Origin: Vibrio rotiferianus CAIM 577 = LMG 21460
Lineage (GTDB): Bacteria > Pseudomonadota > Gammaproteobacteria > Enterobacterales > Vibrionaceae
Length of the DNA stretch: 64,000 nucleotides
Direction of reading: 5' to 3'
Assembly: GCF_002741985.1 (NCBI RefSeq)
Contig: NZ_APHW01000002.1
Coordinates: 186,001-250,000, forward strand
The notes below the pieces were generated by a model. The model saw only the letters and a program-made list of their open reading frames with translations, was not told the origin of the DNA and made no database searches. The position numbers and the translations under genes are program-made. This document shows, piece after piece, positions 27,966-37,298 of this stretch (the first letter of the stretch is position 1; each line of letters opens with the position of its first letter).

Positions 27966-28772
27966 TTGCAATTATCTAGTGACAGTATAAAGCTATTACA
28001 AATCACGGATACTCATCTGTTTGCTGCAGATGAGGGCAGCTTGCTGAGCGTAAGAACTGCCGACAGCTTCTCTGCCGTGGTGCAAGAGATTCTCCATCGT
28101 CAGGTGCAGTTTGACTACATATTAGCAACTGGTGATATTTCGCAAGATCATAGTGCCGAATCTTATCAGCGTTTTGCTGAAGGTATCGCACCGTTGGAAA
28201 AAGATTGTTTCTGGCTTCCTGGTAATCACGATTATAAGCCCAACATGGGCAGTGTTCTGCCATCTCCTCAAATTCAATCTGTTGAGCATCTTATGCTCGG
28301 TGAGCACTGGCAGTTGATTCTTTTGGATTCTCAGGTCGTTGGTGTACCCCATGGGCGATTAAGCGATCAACAGCTGACACTGCTTGAGGAAAAGCTCGCA
28401 GAAAATCCACAGCGACATACTTTGGTCCTTTTGCACCACCATCCTCTATTGGTTGGCAGTGCTTGGTTAGATCAGCATACATTGAAAGATGCGGAAGCGT
28501 TTTGGCAAGTTGTGAATCGTTTTTCGAACGTAAAAGGCATTTTATGCGGCCATGTCCACCAAGATATGAACGTTTTGGATAATGGCATCCGAGTGATGGC
28601 TACGCCATCAACTTGCGTGCAGTTCAAACCAGATTCCGATGACTTTGCACTTGATACTGAGTCACCAGGTTGGCGAGAACTTGAGTTGCACAGTAATGGT
28701 GACATTACGACCGAGGTCAACCGTTTACCAGATGGCCAATTTCAGCCGGACTTTACCTCAAACGGCTACTAA
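27966..28772 (+). CDS. cpdA: 3',5'-cyclic-AMP phosphodiesterase CpdA
   Basis: A metallophosphoesterase that hydrolyses cAMP and so tunes CRP control. The protein has 268 residues. All metal motifs are present in order: DTHLF, GDISQDHS, GNHDY, HHHP and GHVHQD. No ATG is available near the N-terminus. The TTG at 27966, with AGG eight bases before it, is the best start. A GTG at 27944 in another frame would join if one T were removed from the run at 27964-27967, so a small indel is possible but not needed. Confidence 0.9.
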   Translation: MQLSSDSIKLLQITDTHLFAADEGSLLSVRTADSFSAVVQEILHRQVQFDYILATGDISQDHSAESYQRFAEGIAPLEKDCFWLPGNHDYKPNMGSVLPSPQIQSVEHLMLGEHWQLILLDSQVVGVPHGRLSDQQLTLLEEKLAENPQRHTLVLLHHHPLLVGSAWLDQHTLKDAEAFWQVVNRFSNVKGILCGHVHQDMNVLDNGIRVMATPSTCVQFKPDSDDFALDTESPGWRELELHSNGDITTEVNRLPDGQFQPDFTSNGY

Positions 28773-28782
28773 TCATTATCAT

Positions 28783-28810
28783 GCCCGAACCTTATGTTCG
28801 GGCTTACTTT
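28783..28810 (+). terminator. possible terminator after cpdA
   Basis: GCCCGAAC and GTTCGGGC around a five-base loop, then TTACTTTTTT. It lies just before the yqiA ribosome site, so it would only partly separate the two genes. Confidence 0.6.
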
Positions 28811-28827
28811 TTTAACGTGAGGCGATC

Positions 28828-29412
28828 ATGAGCAAACCTTCTTTGCTGCTTTATATCCATGGCTTTAACAGCTCGCCGCTTTCCATGAAAGCGAATGTAA
28901 TGAAAGCGTTCTGTGAACAGCAGCGAACGGATATTAAGGTTATCGTGCCTCAGCTACCGTGTTTCCCTCAACTTGCGGCTCAATACTTACTAGATATCGT
29001 TGAGCAGCATCAAGACGACTATAACATTGGTCTCGTTGGTAGCTCATTAGGTGGTTACATGTCGACTTGGTTGAATGCAAAATTTGGCTTTCGAGCTGTG
29101 GTTGTAAACCCAGCGGTCAAGCCTTATGAGTTGCTGGTGGATTACCTTGGTGAGCAAACCAACCCGTATACGCACGAAACCTATACACTTGAAGCTTGTC
29201 ATATTGACGAGCTAAAAGCACTTGATGTACAAAGCATCGCGTCGCCTGAGTCTTTCTGGTTGTTACAGCAAACGGAAGACGAGGTATTGGACTATCGCCA
29301 GGCCGTAGAAAAGTTCGCGCAAGCGAAACAAACGGTAGAAGAAGGCGGTGATCACAGTTTTATCGGCTTTGAGCGTTATCCTGCTCAAATCATTGAGTTC
29401 TTAAAACTGTAA
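28828..29412 (+). CDS. yqiA: YqiA-type esterase
   Basis: A 194-residue small alpha/beta hydrolase of the UPF0227 family. E. coli YqiA cleaves palmitoyl-CoA and nitrophenyl esters in vitro. The N-terminal LLYIHGFNSSPLS and the nucleophile elbow GSSLGGYMS are clear, and the C-terminal GGDHSF supplies the probable catalytic histidine. It sits between cpdA and parE, its usual place. The physiological substrate is not known. Confidence 0.9.
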   Translation: MSKPSLLLYIHGFNSSPLSMKANVMKAFCEQQRTDIKVIVPQLPCFPQLAAQYLLDIVEQHQDDYNIGLVGSSLGGYMSTWLNAKFGFRAVVVNPAVKPYELLVDYLGEQTNPYTHETYTLEACHIDELKALDVQSIASPESFWLLQQTEDEVLDYRQAVEKFAQAKQTVEEGGDHSFIGFERYPAQIIEFLKL

Positions 29413-29469
29413 TACTAACGAGACGATTGGAATAGGCTCATAGTTTTCATTGCTATATCCAACCGTTTC

Positions 29470-29500
29470 TTGACATAGTTGGCATGCTTTCCGACTATGT
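29470..29500 (+). promoter_or_regulatory. TTGACA element and operator-like dyad upstream of parE
   Basis: TTGACA at 29470-29475 overlaps a near-perfect dyad: ACATAGTTGG (29473-29482) and CCGACTATGT (29491-29500), with an eight-base spacer and one mismatch. No good -10 box lies at 17 bases, so the promoter reading is uncertain. The dyad could be an operator or a transcript hairpin. Confidence 0.35.
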
Positions 29501-29662
29501 TTTGCCAAAAAGAACTTAAGGGTATGAAGCCCTGACTACTTTGTTATGCATAACCTTGCCGATGCTAAGGGTGCAGACGGGGTAGCTTTTTCGTTTTTCG
29601 AATATGGTTCGCATCATTGCGAAGCTCGGGAAACAAGTAAACTTTGAGAACAATTCCGTAAT

Positions 29663-31543
29663 ATGACTGAACAATATAATGCTGGTGCCATTGAAGTACT
29701 GAATGGCTTAGAGCCAGTACGTCGCCGACCAGGGATGTATACGGATACAGCGCGCCCAAACCACTTGGGCCAAGAAGTTATCGATAACAGTGTCGATGAA
29801 GCGCTAGCCGGACATGCCTCAAAAGTACAAGTCATCCTACATGCTGACCAATCACTAGAAGTGATCGATGATGGTCGAGGCATGCCTGTTGATATCCACC
29901 CAGAAGAAAAGGTATCAGGTGTTGAACTGATCCTATGTAAGCTTCACGCAGGTGGTAAATTCTCTAACAAAAACTACCAATTCTCTGGTGGTTTGCACGG
30001 TGTAGGTATCTCTGTTGTAAACGCGTTGTCCAAGCGTGTTGAAGTGACCGTTCGTCGTGATGGTCAAGTGTATGAGATTGCTTTTGAACACGGTGATAAA
30101 GTTTCTGACCTAACGGTTGTCGGCACATGTGGTCGTCGTAACCGTGGTACCAGTGTGCACTTCTGGCCAGACGCTAAGTACTTTGATTCTGCAAACTTCT
30201 CAGTAACTCGTCTGGTGAATAACCTACGAGCGAAAGCAGTGCTTTGTCCTGGTCTAGAAATTACGTTTACCGACAAAGTAAACAACAAAGACTACAAGTG
30301 GTTTTACGAAGATGGTTTGAAAGACTATCTAGCGGAAGGTGTAAAAGGCTATACCGTTCTACCTGAAGAACCATTTACAGGTGAGTTCTCAGCAGAAACT
30401 GAAGCGGCAAACTGGGCGGTAATCTGGCAGCCAGAGGGCGGCGAGATGATCACGGAAAGTTACGTGAACCTTATCCCAACCGCACAAGGTGGTACACACG
30501 TAAACGGTCTGCGCCAAGGTTTGCTTGATGCAATGCGTGAGTTCTGTGAATTCCGCAACTTGCTGCCTCGTGGCGTGAAGCTAACCGGTGATGACGTTTT
30601 CGACCGTTGTTCATACGTGCTATCGGTTAAGATTCAAGATCCTCAGTTTGCGGGTCAGACGAAAGAGCGTCTATCTTCTCGTCAAACGGCTGCCTTTGTC
30701 TCTGGCGTAGTAAAAGATGCATTCAGCCTATGGTTGAACGAAAAGCCGCAGCTGGCTGAGCAGTTAGCGGAAGTGTGTATCGCGAATGCCCACCGCCGTA
30801 TGCGTGCGAGCAAAAAGGTTGTGCGTAAGAAGGTCGCATCAGGTCCAGCACTACCCGGCAAACTGACCGACTGTTCTGTGCAAGACCTTAACCGTACCGA
30901 AATCTTCTTCGTGGAGGGTGATTCGGCGGGCGGTTCTGCTAAACAAGCACGTGATCGTGAGTTCCAAGCGGTGATGCCACTGCGCGGTAAAATCCTGAAT
31001 ACGTGGGAAGTCTCTGCAGACCAAGTGCTTGCGTCTCAAGAGGTCCACGACATCTCAGTTGCTTTGGGTATCGACCCAGACAGCGACAACCTAGACAGCC
31101 TGCGTTACGGTAAGATCTGTATCCTTGCCGATGCGGACTCGGATGGTCTACACATCGCAACACTATTGTGTGCACTGTTCACACGTCACTTCCGTGCGCT
31201 GGTTGAAGCTGGTCATATCTACGTAGCCATGCCGCCTCTGTACCGTATCGACTGTGGCAAAGAAGTCTTCTATGCCCTCGACGATGACGAAAAAGATGGC
31301 GTACTAGAGCGCTTGTCGAAGAAGAAAGCCAAAATCAACGTGCAACGATTCAAAGGTCTGGGTGAGATGAACCCACTTCAGTTGCGCGAAACAACCATGG
31401 ATCCAAATACTCGTCGTCTGGTTCAGTTAACCATTGATGACTCAGCGGCGACCATGGAAATGATGGATATGTTGCTTGGTAAGAAACGAGCAGATGACCG
31501 TCGTTCTTGGCTACAAAGCAATGGCGATATGGCAGAGGTTTAA
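29663..31543 (+). CDS. parE: DNA topoisomerase IV subunit B ParE
   Basis: The ATPase subunit of topoisomerase IV, which unlinks daughter chromosomes. The protein has 626 residues (E. coli 630). The GHKL ATPase domain shows IDNSVDEALAG, the DDGRGMPVD turn and GGLHGVGISVVNAL. The TOPRIM domain has EGDSAGGSA with Glu418 and the DADSDG pair. It is followed three bases later by parC, so the two subunits are made from one transcript. In E. coli parE and parC are separated by other genes. Confidence 0.97.
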   Translation: MTEQYNAGAIEVLNGLEPVRRRPGMYTDTARPNHLGQEVIDNSVDEALAGHASKVQVILHADQSLEVIDDGRGMPVDIHPEEKVSGVELILCKLHAGGKFSNKNYQFSGGLHGVGISVVNALSKRVEVTVRRDGQVYEIAFEHGDKVSDLTVVGTCGRRNRGTSVHFWPDAKYFDSANFSVTRLVNNLRAKAVLCPGLEITFTDKVNNKDYKWFYEDGLKDYLAEGVKGYTVLPEEPFTGEFSAETEAANWAVIWQPEGGEMITESYVNLIPTAQGGTHVNGLRQGLLDAMREFCEFRNLLPRGVKLTGDDVFDRCSYVLSVKIQDPQFAGQTKERLSSRQTAAFVSGVVKDAFSLWLNEKPQLAEQLAEVCIANAHRRMRASKKVVRKKVASGPALPGKLTDCSVQDLNRTEIFFVEGDSAGGSAKQARDREFQAVMPLRGKILNTWEVSADQVLASQEVHDISVALGIDPDSDNLDSLRYGKICILADADSDGLHIATLLCALFTRHFRALVEAGHIYVAMPPLYRIDCGKEVFYALDDDEKDGVLERLSKKKAKINVQRFKGLGEMNPLQLRETTMDPNTRRLVQLTIDDSAATMEMMDMLLGKKRADDRRSWLQSNGDMAEV

Positions 31544-31546
31544 CGG

Positions 31547-33835
31547 ATGTCTACAGAAATTACTTATGATGGCGTTGAACAGTTGCCAATGCGCAAGTTC
31601 ACTGAAGACGCTTATCTGAACTACTCGATGTACGTAATCATGGACCGCGCATTGCCATACATTGGCGATGGTTTGAAGCCGGTTCAACGACGCATCATTT
31701 ACGCAATGTCGGAGCTTGGTCTTTCGGCATCAGCAAAATACAAAAAATCTGCACGTACCGTTGGTGACGTGTTGGGTAAATACCACCCGCACGGTGATTC
31801 TGCATGTTACGAAGCGATGGTATTGATGGCACAGCCATTCTCTTACCGTTATCCATTGGTTGACGGTCAGGGTAACTGGGGTGCGCCAGACGATCCGAAA
31901 TCATTCGCGGCAATGCGTTATACCGAAGCAAAACTGTCTAAGTTTGCCGAAGTACTGCTGGGCGAATTAGGTCAGGGTACGGTTGAATGGCAACCTAACT
32001 TTGATGGCACGATGAAAGAGCCACAAATGTTGCCTGCACGTCTGCCTCATATCCTGCTAAACGGCGTAACTGGTATCGCAGTTGGTATGGCAACGGATAT
32101 TCCACCTCACAACGTTCGTGAAGTGGCGGATGCGACCATTCATTTGATCGATAACCCTAAAGCGGAACTGCCAGATGTGATGCAGTTCGTTAAAGGCCCA
32201 GATTACCCAACAGAAGCGGAAATCATTTCGCCGCAAGCGGATATCGAGAAGATTTACCGTAACGGTCGCGGCAGCATCAAGATGCGCGCGGTATGGCACA
32301 AAGAAGGTTCAGATATCGTGATCACTTCTCTGCCACACCAAGTATCAGGTGCGAAACTGCTTGAGCAAATCGCTAACCAAATGCGTGCTAAAAAGCTGCC
32401 AATGGTTGACGATCTTCGTGATGAATCGGATCACGAGAACCCAACGCGTATCGTTGTGGTTCCAAAGTCAAACCGCGTAGATTGCGATCTGTTGATGAAC
32501 CACTTGTTCGCTTCAACGGATCTTGAGCGCAGCTACCGCGTTAACTTGAACATGATTGGTTTGGATAACCGTCCTCAAGTTAAAGGCCTGGTACAAATTC
32601 TGTCTGAGTGGATCGAGTTCCGTCGTACGACTGTACGTCGCCGTCTACAACACCGCCTAGACAAAGTTATGGCTCGTCTACATATCTTGGAAGGTTTGTT
32701 GGTTGCTTACCTCAACCTAGATGAAGTGATTGAGATCATTCGTACTGAAGACGATCCAAAAGCTGTGCTGATGGAACGCTTTGGTATTACCGATATCCAA
32801 GCGGATGCAATTCTAGATACCAAACTTCGTCACCTAGCCAAACTAGAAGAGATGAAGATCCGTGGTGAGCAAGACGAGCTAGAGAAAGAGCGTGAGAAGC
32901 TAGAACAGCTGCTAGGTTCTGAACGTCGTTTAAACACACTACTGAAGAAAGAAATCAAAGCAGATGCTGAGAAGTACGGCGATGATCGTCGTTCTCCAAT
33001 GGTTGAACGTGCAGAAGCAAAAGCGCTGACTGAACGCGACCTAGTACCAAGTGAGCCAATCACGGTTGTGCTTTCTGAGAAAGGTTGGATTCGTCACGCG
33101 AAAGGTCACGATGTGGATGCAGAAGGCTTGAGCTACAAGTCTGGTGACCAATACTTAGCGCATGCGCGCGGTAAGAGTAATCAGCAAGCGGTGTTCTTTG
33201 GCAGTGATGGTCGAAGTTACTCACTTGAGTCGCATTCACTACCGTCAGCACGAAGCCAAGGTGAACCGATTACTGGTCGCTTGAATATCACTGCGGGCAG
33301 CAATATTCGCCAAGTGATCATGGGTGAAGAAGAGCAATTATGGCTGGTGGGTTCTGATGCAGGTTACGGCTTTGTATGTAAAGGCTCAGATTTGCTATCG
33401 AAGAACCGCAGCGGTAAAGCATTGGTGACTCTACCTGCGAACTCTGAGGTGATGACACCGAAGACAATTGCAGATTTGGATTCAGATGAAATTCTCGCGA
33501 TTACCAACCAAGGCCGTATGTTGTTGTTCCCAATTAAAGACCTACCGCAATTGGCGAAAGGTAAGGGTAACAAGATCATCAACATCCCAGCGGCGAAGGC
33601 GAAAGAGCGTGAAGAGGTGCTTTCTCACTTGATGGCGCTGCCACAAGGCGCGTCTCTAACCTTGTATGCTGGTAAGCGTAAACTAGGCTTGAAACCTGCT
33701 GATCTTGAGAACTTCCGTGGTGAACGCGGACGTCGAGGCAGCTTGCTACCGCGCGGTCTACAACGCGTAACTCGAATTGAAATCGAAATGGGTGGAAGCT
33801 CAGAGGTTTCAGAAGAGTCGAGCGCTAGCGAATAA
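31547..33835 (+). CDS. parC: DNA topoisomerase IV subunit A ParC
   Basis: The DNA-cutting subunit of topoisomerase IV. The protein has 762 residues (E. coli 752). The active-site tyrosine is Tyr125 in AAMRYTE. The quinolone-determining region [12 protein letters not shown] keeps Ser85 and Glu89, so the usual first-step fluoroquinolone changes are absent here. The C-terminal beta-pinwheel domain ends with an acidic, serine-rich tail. A strong terminator follows. Confidence 0.97.
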   Translation: MSTEITYDGVEQLPMRKFTEDAYLNYSMYVIMDRALPYIGDGLKPVQRRIIYAMSELGLSASAKYKKSARTVGDVLGKYHPHGDSACYEAMVLMAQPFSYRYPLVDGQGNWGAPDDPKSFAAMRYTEAKLSKFAEVLLGELGQGTVEWQPNFDGTMKEPQMLPARLPHILLNGVTGIAVGMATDIPPHNVREVADATIHLIDNPKAELPDVMQFVKGPDYPTEAEIISPQADIEKIYRNGRGSIKMRAVWHKEGSDIVITSLPHQVSGAKLLEQIANQMRAKKLPMVDDLRDESDHENPTRIVVVPKSNRVDCDLLMNHLFASTDLERSYRVNLNMIGLDNRPQVKGLVQILSEWIEFRRTTVRRRLQHRLDKVMARLHILEGLLVAYLNLDEVIEIIRTEDDPKAVLMERFGITDIQADAILDTKLRHLAKLEEMKIRGEQDELEKEREKLEQLLGSERRLNTLLKKEIKADAEKYGDDRRSPMVERAEAKALTERDLVPSEPITVVLSEKGWIRHAKGHDVDAEGLSYKSGDQYLAHARGKSNQQAVFFGSDGRSYSLESHSLPSARSQGEPITGRLNITAGSNIRQVIMGEEEQLWLVGSDAGYGFVCKGSDLLSKNRSGKALVTLPANSEVMTPKTIADLDSDEILAITNQGRMLLFPIKDLPQLAKGKGNKIINIPAAKAKEREEVLSHLMALPQGASLTLYAGKRKLGLKPADLENFRGERGRRGSLLPRGLQRVTRIEIEMGGSSEVSEESSASE

Positions 33836-33844
33836 CGCACAAAC

Positions 33845-33875
33845 AAAAATCCCAGCCAATGGCTGGGATTTTTTA
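33845..33875. terminator. bidirectional terminator between parC and degS
   Basis: AAAAATCCCAGCC and GGCTGGGATTTTT around a three-base loop, with A- and T-runs on both sides, between convergent genes. Confidence 0.9.
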
Positions 33876-34937
33876 TGCTTCTTGTTTGTCTTCGGCGATG
33901 GTGACTTTTAAGTTCATTTCTTTACCCTTGCGGATAATGCCGACATCAACGGATGTACCAGGGCGCAGGTCGGTGACGATATCCATCACGCTTTGACGCC
34001 CTTGAACCTTAGTGCCGTTAATGCTGATGATGATGTCTTGCTTCTCAAAACCAGCAGCACTTGCTGGACCATCTGGATCGATCCCTAATACGACAATACC
34101 GCCGATGTGCTCATTCCCCAGTAAGCGAGCCGTCACTGCATTAATATCTTGCCCATCAATACCAATATAGCCACGAATCACACGACCATCTGCGATGATC
34201 TTCTGCATGATCTTGTTTGCTAGAGGGGCTGGAATTGCAAAGGAGATACCGTAGGTTTCAAGATCGGTCGCTTGCTGGAAAGAAGCGGTATTGATGCCAA
34301 CCAGTTCTCCCTGAGTGTTGACCAAAGCGCCACCGGAGTTACCCTCGTTGATTGCCGCGTCGGTTTGGATAAAGGCTTGGCGACCATCACTGATCGATGA
34401 ACGACCTGTTGCTGAAATAATGCCGAAGGTAGTGGTTTGGCCTAAGTTGTAAGGGTTGCCAATTGCTAGGACGACATCACCAACTTGAGGCTGATATTCT
34501 GGGTTGAGTGGTATGACTGGGAGGTTGGAACCTTCGACACGCAAGATAGCAATGTCTGTACGTTTGTCTGTTCCAACCAATTGGGCTGCAGCAGCACGGC
34601 CATCTTGTAATGCGACTACGATTTGATCGGCTTGAGCGACGACATGGTAGTTAGTAATAATGTAGCCTTTCTCACTGACGATAACGCCAGAACCTAAGCC
34701 TTGAGTCGAAAGTTTACTGCGATCGTTTTCCACATACTTGCGGCTGTAGATATTGACCACAGCAGGGGCTGCTTTTCTGACGGCCTGATTAAAAGAGACT
34801 TCCAGTGACTTAATATTACTTGGCTGAACGTCAAGAGCCTCTGGGATGATATTGCTACGCAAAGAAGGTACGGCCAATAGAACAACCGCCGCAGTCGCGA
34901 GACCTAAAAAAACAGAACGTAACAAAAAGTTCAGCAT
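33873..34937 (-). CDS. degS: site-1 periplasmic serine protease DegS
   Basis: Starts the sigma-E stress response by cutting the anti-sigma factor RseA when its PDZ domain senses misfolded porins. The protein has 354 residues (E. coli 355). It has an N-terminal membrane anchor (about 5-25), a trypsin-like domain with His98, Asp128 and Ser201 (in GNSGGA), and one PDZ domain. The ATG at 34937 has GGAGTG before it and gives MLNFLLRSVF. The longer frame upstream is not needed. It follows degQ on the same strand after a hairpin. Confidence 0.95.
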   Translation of the reverse strand: MLNFLLRSVFLGLATAAVVLLAVPSLRSNIIPEALDVQPSNIKSLEVSFNQAVRKAAPAVVNIYSRKYVENDRSKLSTQGLGSGVIVSEKGYIITNYHVVAQADQIVVALQDGRAAAAQLVGTDKRTDIAILRVEGSNLPVIPLNPEYQPQVGDVVLAIGNPYNLGQTTTFGIISATGRSSISDGRQAFIQTDAAINEGNSGGALVNTQGELVGINTASFQQATDLETYGISFAIPAPLANKIMQKIIADGRVIRGYIGIDGQDINAVTARLLGNEHIGGIVVLGIDPDGPASAAGFEKQDIIISINGTKVQGRQSVMDIVTDLRPGTSVDVGIIRKGKEMNLKVTIAEDKQEA

Positions 34938-35007
34938 ACCCACTCCATGCTTTGTAGAACAACTCAAATTAGAGACAAGAAGAATAGCATTACATTGAAA
35001 AATAACA

Positions 35008-35037
35008 AAAGGGCAGTATGTAAACATACTGCCCTTT
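35008..35037 (-). terminator. terminator between degQ and degS
   Basis: AAAGGGCAGTATGT and ACATACTGCCCTTT form a 14-base perfect stem with a two-base loop, just after the degQ stop. It would separate degS expression from degQ. Confidence 0.72.
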
Positions 35038-35056
35038 ATAGACGCTACTCAAAGGA

Positions 35057-36424
35057 TTAGCGGATAACGAGGTAAATAGTACGATCTCCTCGTTGGATGT
35101 TCAGAGCCAATACCCCTTTATGTTTCTCGGTAATTGAGCGCAGTTCAGCTAAATTCTTCACTCTTTGACGGTTTACACCAATAATGATGTCATCTTTTTG
35201 CAGCTGGTATTGAGCTGCCGGTGAGTTTTCAACTACGTTAGTAACTTTGACACCTTGAATGCTATCACTTGGTGTGGTGTTACCTAATTCTGCGCCTTTA
35301 AGGCCATCGTGTAAGGTCTCAGCCTTGGCTTTGATATTGGTGGACTCTCCCAACGTCACGTCGAAGTCCTTTTTCTTACCATCGCGGATAACGCCAAGTG
35401 TTATCTCTTTCCCGGCCCCTAAGGTGGCTACTTTTGCTCGTAACTCAGAGAAGGTATCAATCGACTTTCCGTTGACGGAAACAATCACGTCTCCCGCTTT
35501 TAGCCCAGCTTTATCTGCGGCACTGTCTGGCACAACTTGGCTAACAAAAGCACCTTTACTTGACTCATAGCCCAGAGCTTCTGCAAGTTCAGAAGTAACT
35601 TCGCCACCTTGAACGCCCAACATACCTCGTTTCACTTCACCAAACTCTAAAATCTGGTCAGTAAGGTTTTTCATCATATTCGATGGGATAGCAAAGCCAA
35701 TGCCGACGTTGCCACCATTTGGACCAAGAATAGCAGTGTTGATACCGATCAGCTCACCGTTAAGGTTAACCAAAGCACCGCCTGAGTTACCGCTGTTGAT
35801 GGCCGCATCGGTTTGAATGAAGTTTTCGAAGTTTTCGACATTCAATCCGCTTCGTCCCAAAGCTGATACGATGCCGGAAGTGACGGTTTGACCTAGCCCA
35901 AATGGGTTGCCAATCGCAACGCTAAAGTCTCCGACACGGAGCTTGTCTGAGTCTGCAATTTTTATCTGGGTAAGGTTTTTTGCCGTCTCAAGTTTTAGCA
36001 ATGCAATATCTGACATCTCGTCACCGCCAATGAGTTTTGCATCGTATTCTCGGCCGTCATATAGACGTACTCTTATGTCGTCTGCCCCTTTAATGACATG
36101 GTAGTTGGTGACGATCTGTCCTTTTTGGGCATCAATGATGACGCCAGAACCTAAACCTCGGAAAGGGCGTTCTCTGGTTTGCTCAGTTGGAAATTCAGGA
36201 CCGAAGAAGAACTGAAACTGTTCTGGTATACGACTGGTTTGAACCTGCTTGCCTTCCACGGCAATACTGACGACTGCCGGAGTCACTTTCTCCAACATTG
36301 GCGCAAGGCTAGGTAATTGCTCACCATCAACACTCAATGGAAGTGCAGCGGTAGCGGTAACTGGTGTGATGATTGAACTCAAGCTTAAAGATAGAACGGT
36401 TAGCGCAAGCAAAGGTTTTTTCAT
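35057..36424 (-). CDS. degQ: periplasmic serine protease and chaperone DegQ (HtrA family)
   Basis: Degrades or refolds damaged envelope proteins. The protein has 455 residues, exactly the E. coli DegQ length. It has a signal peptide (about 1-27), a protease domain with His109, Asp139 and Ser214 (GNSGGALVN), and two PDZ domains. An AGGAG ribosome site precedes the ATG at 36424. The open frame extends further upstream, but that part lacks support. DegQ and DegP (DO-type) are hard to tell apart. Position beside degS and length favour DegQ. Confidence 0.93.
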   Translation of the reverse strand: MKKPLLALTVLSLSLSSIITPVTATAALPLSVDGEQLPSLAPMLEKVTPAVVSIAVEGKQVQTSRIPEQFQFFFGPEFPTEQTRERPFRGLGSGVIIDAQKGQIVTNYHVIKGADDIRVRLYDGREYDAKLIGGDEMSDIALLKLETAKNLTQIKIADSDKLRVGDFSVAIGNPFGLGQTVTSGIVSALGRSGLNVENFENFIQTDAAINSGNSGGALVNLNGELIGINTAILGPNGGNVGIGFAIPSNMMKNLTDQILEFGEVKRGMLGVQGGEVTSELAEALGYESSKGAFVSQVVPDSAADKAGLKAGDVIVSVNGKSIDTFSELRAKVATLGAGKEITLGVIRDGKKKDFDVTLGESTNIKAKAETLHDGLKGAELGNTTPSDSIQGVKVTNVVENSPAAQYQLQKDDIIIGVNRQRVKNLAELRSITEKHKGVLALNIQRGDRTIYLVIR

Positions 36425-36608
36425 CCAATAACTCCTCTGTTTAACAGGTCTGCCAAAAGAAATATCTTCATCAAATCCATTATGGGGATTGGTGTTGATA
36501 GTCAAAAGGGGCCGGCAGGTTGTTATGGAGTTTAGAACATTGATGTTGGAAAAAAGTTCAAACTAGAGAGGAAGGAAATGACAAAAAGTACAATTATTAG
36601 GGAAAGAA

Positions 36609-36650
36609 AAAACCCAAGTATCACAGTTCGTGTGTGATTACTTGGGTTTA
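36609..36650 (-). terminator. terminator of zapG
   Basis: AAACCCAAGTA and TACTTGGGTTT close an extended hairpin (inner TCACA/TGTGA pairing) just beyond the zapG stop, with a T-run on the minus strand. Confidence 0.85.
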
Positions 36651-36658
36651 CATGACGT

Positions 36659-37102
36659 TTATGAAGCTTTAGCTGCTACTAATTCTGGAGCTTCGATGAC
36701 TTCCTTTTCTTGATCTTTAAGCAGTCCGGTTGCGCCATTAGCATAGTCTTTAGGCTGCTCATTTGCGTCTTCTTGTTGCTCTTCTGCTACATCAGTCGAC
36801 ATCGCTGTTTTCTTATCAAACGGGTTGTCTTGCTCCGGCAGGTTAGGAAGAAGTTCAGCAGATGTCTTCGCCATATGTTGGTATAGCTTGGTGTAGTCTT
36901 TACCTAAGGTATCCAACATTTCTGCAGTCTGTGCAAAGTGATCGACGAGCTCTTGGCGTTGTTGCTCTAATTGGAATTTCGCGGCTTCTAGCTCTTTATG
37001 AACTGATTTTTGCTTCTTATATTCTGGGGTGGTTAGTCTGCTTATGACTACGCCTACAATTGTACCGACCAGCAAACCCACAATGGCATAAATCCAAGGC
37101 AT
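36659..37102 (-). CDS. zapG: DUF1043 inner-membrane protein ZapG (YhcB)
   Basis: A 147-residue protein with an N-terminal membrane helix (about 2-22), a cytoplasmic coiled coil (about 30-90) and an acidic, disordered tail. This is the layout of E. coli YhcB, which links envelope growth and division and interacts with elongasome and divisome proteins. It is divergent from zapE, as in E. coli. The call rests on architecture, the start PWIYAIVGLLVGTIVGVVIS, and position. Confidence 0.88.
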   Translation of the reverse strand: MPWIYAIVGLLVGTIVGVVISRLTTPEYKKQKSVHKELEAAKFQLEQQRQELVDHFAQTAEMLDTLGKDYTKLYQHMAKTSAELLPNLPEQDNPFDKKTAMSTDVAEEQQEDANEQPKDYANGATGLLKDQEKEVIEAPELVAAKAS

Positions 37103-37298
37103 AACTGCTCCTTATAGTTGTTTTAACAAGTTTTTTACTACTTAGTTACACGCGGTGCGTGTCCATGTTACTATGCCTTGCACAGTCGATAAAGAAAAAT
37201 AGAAGCCCTGTTTATGGAGTGCAAGCACTTCTACAGAATGATACAAACTGACTGTCGCGTGACATTATTTCTCTGTTCCTCTGATACGACATATTGCT

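Noticed and set aside
35057..36424. Calling degQ as degP
   Set aside because: Length (455), adjacency to degS and a short linker fit DegQ better, though sequence by eye cannot fully separate them.
36425..36505. Longer N-terminus for degQ, and likewise for degS (34938-35027)
   Set aside because: The extensions precede typical signal or anchor sequences and good ribosome sites (AGGAG before 36424, GGAGTG before 34937), and the shorter forms match E. coli lengths.
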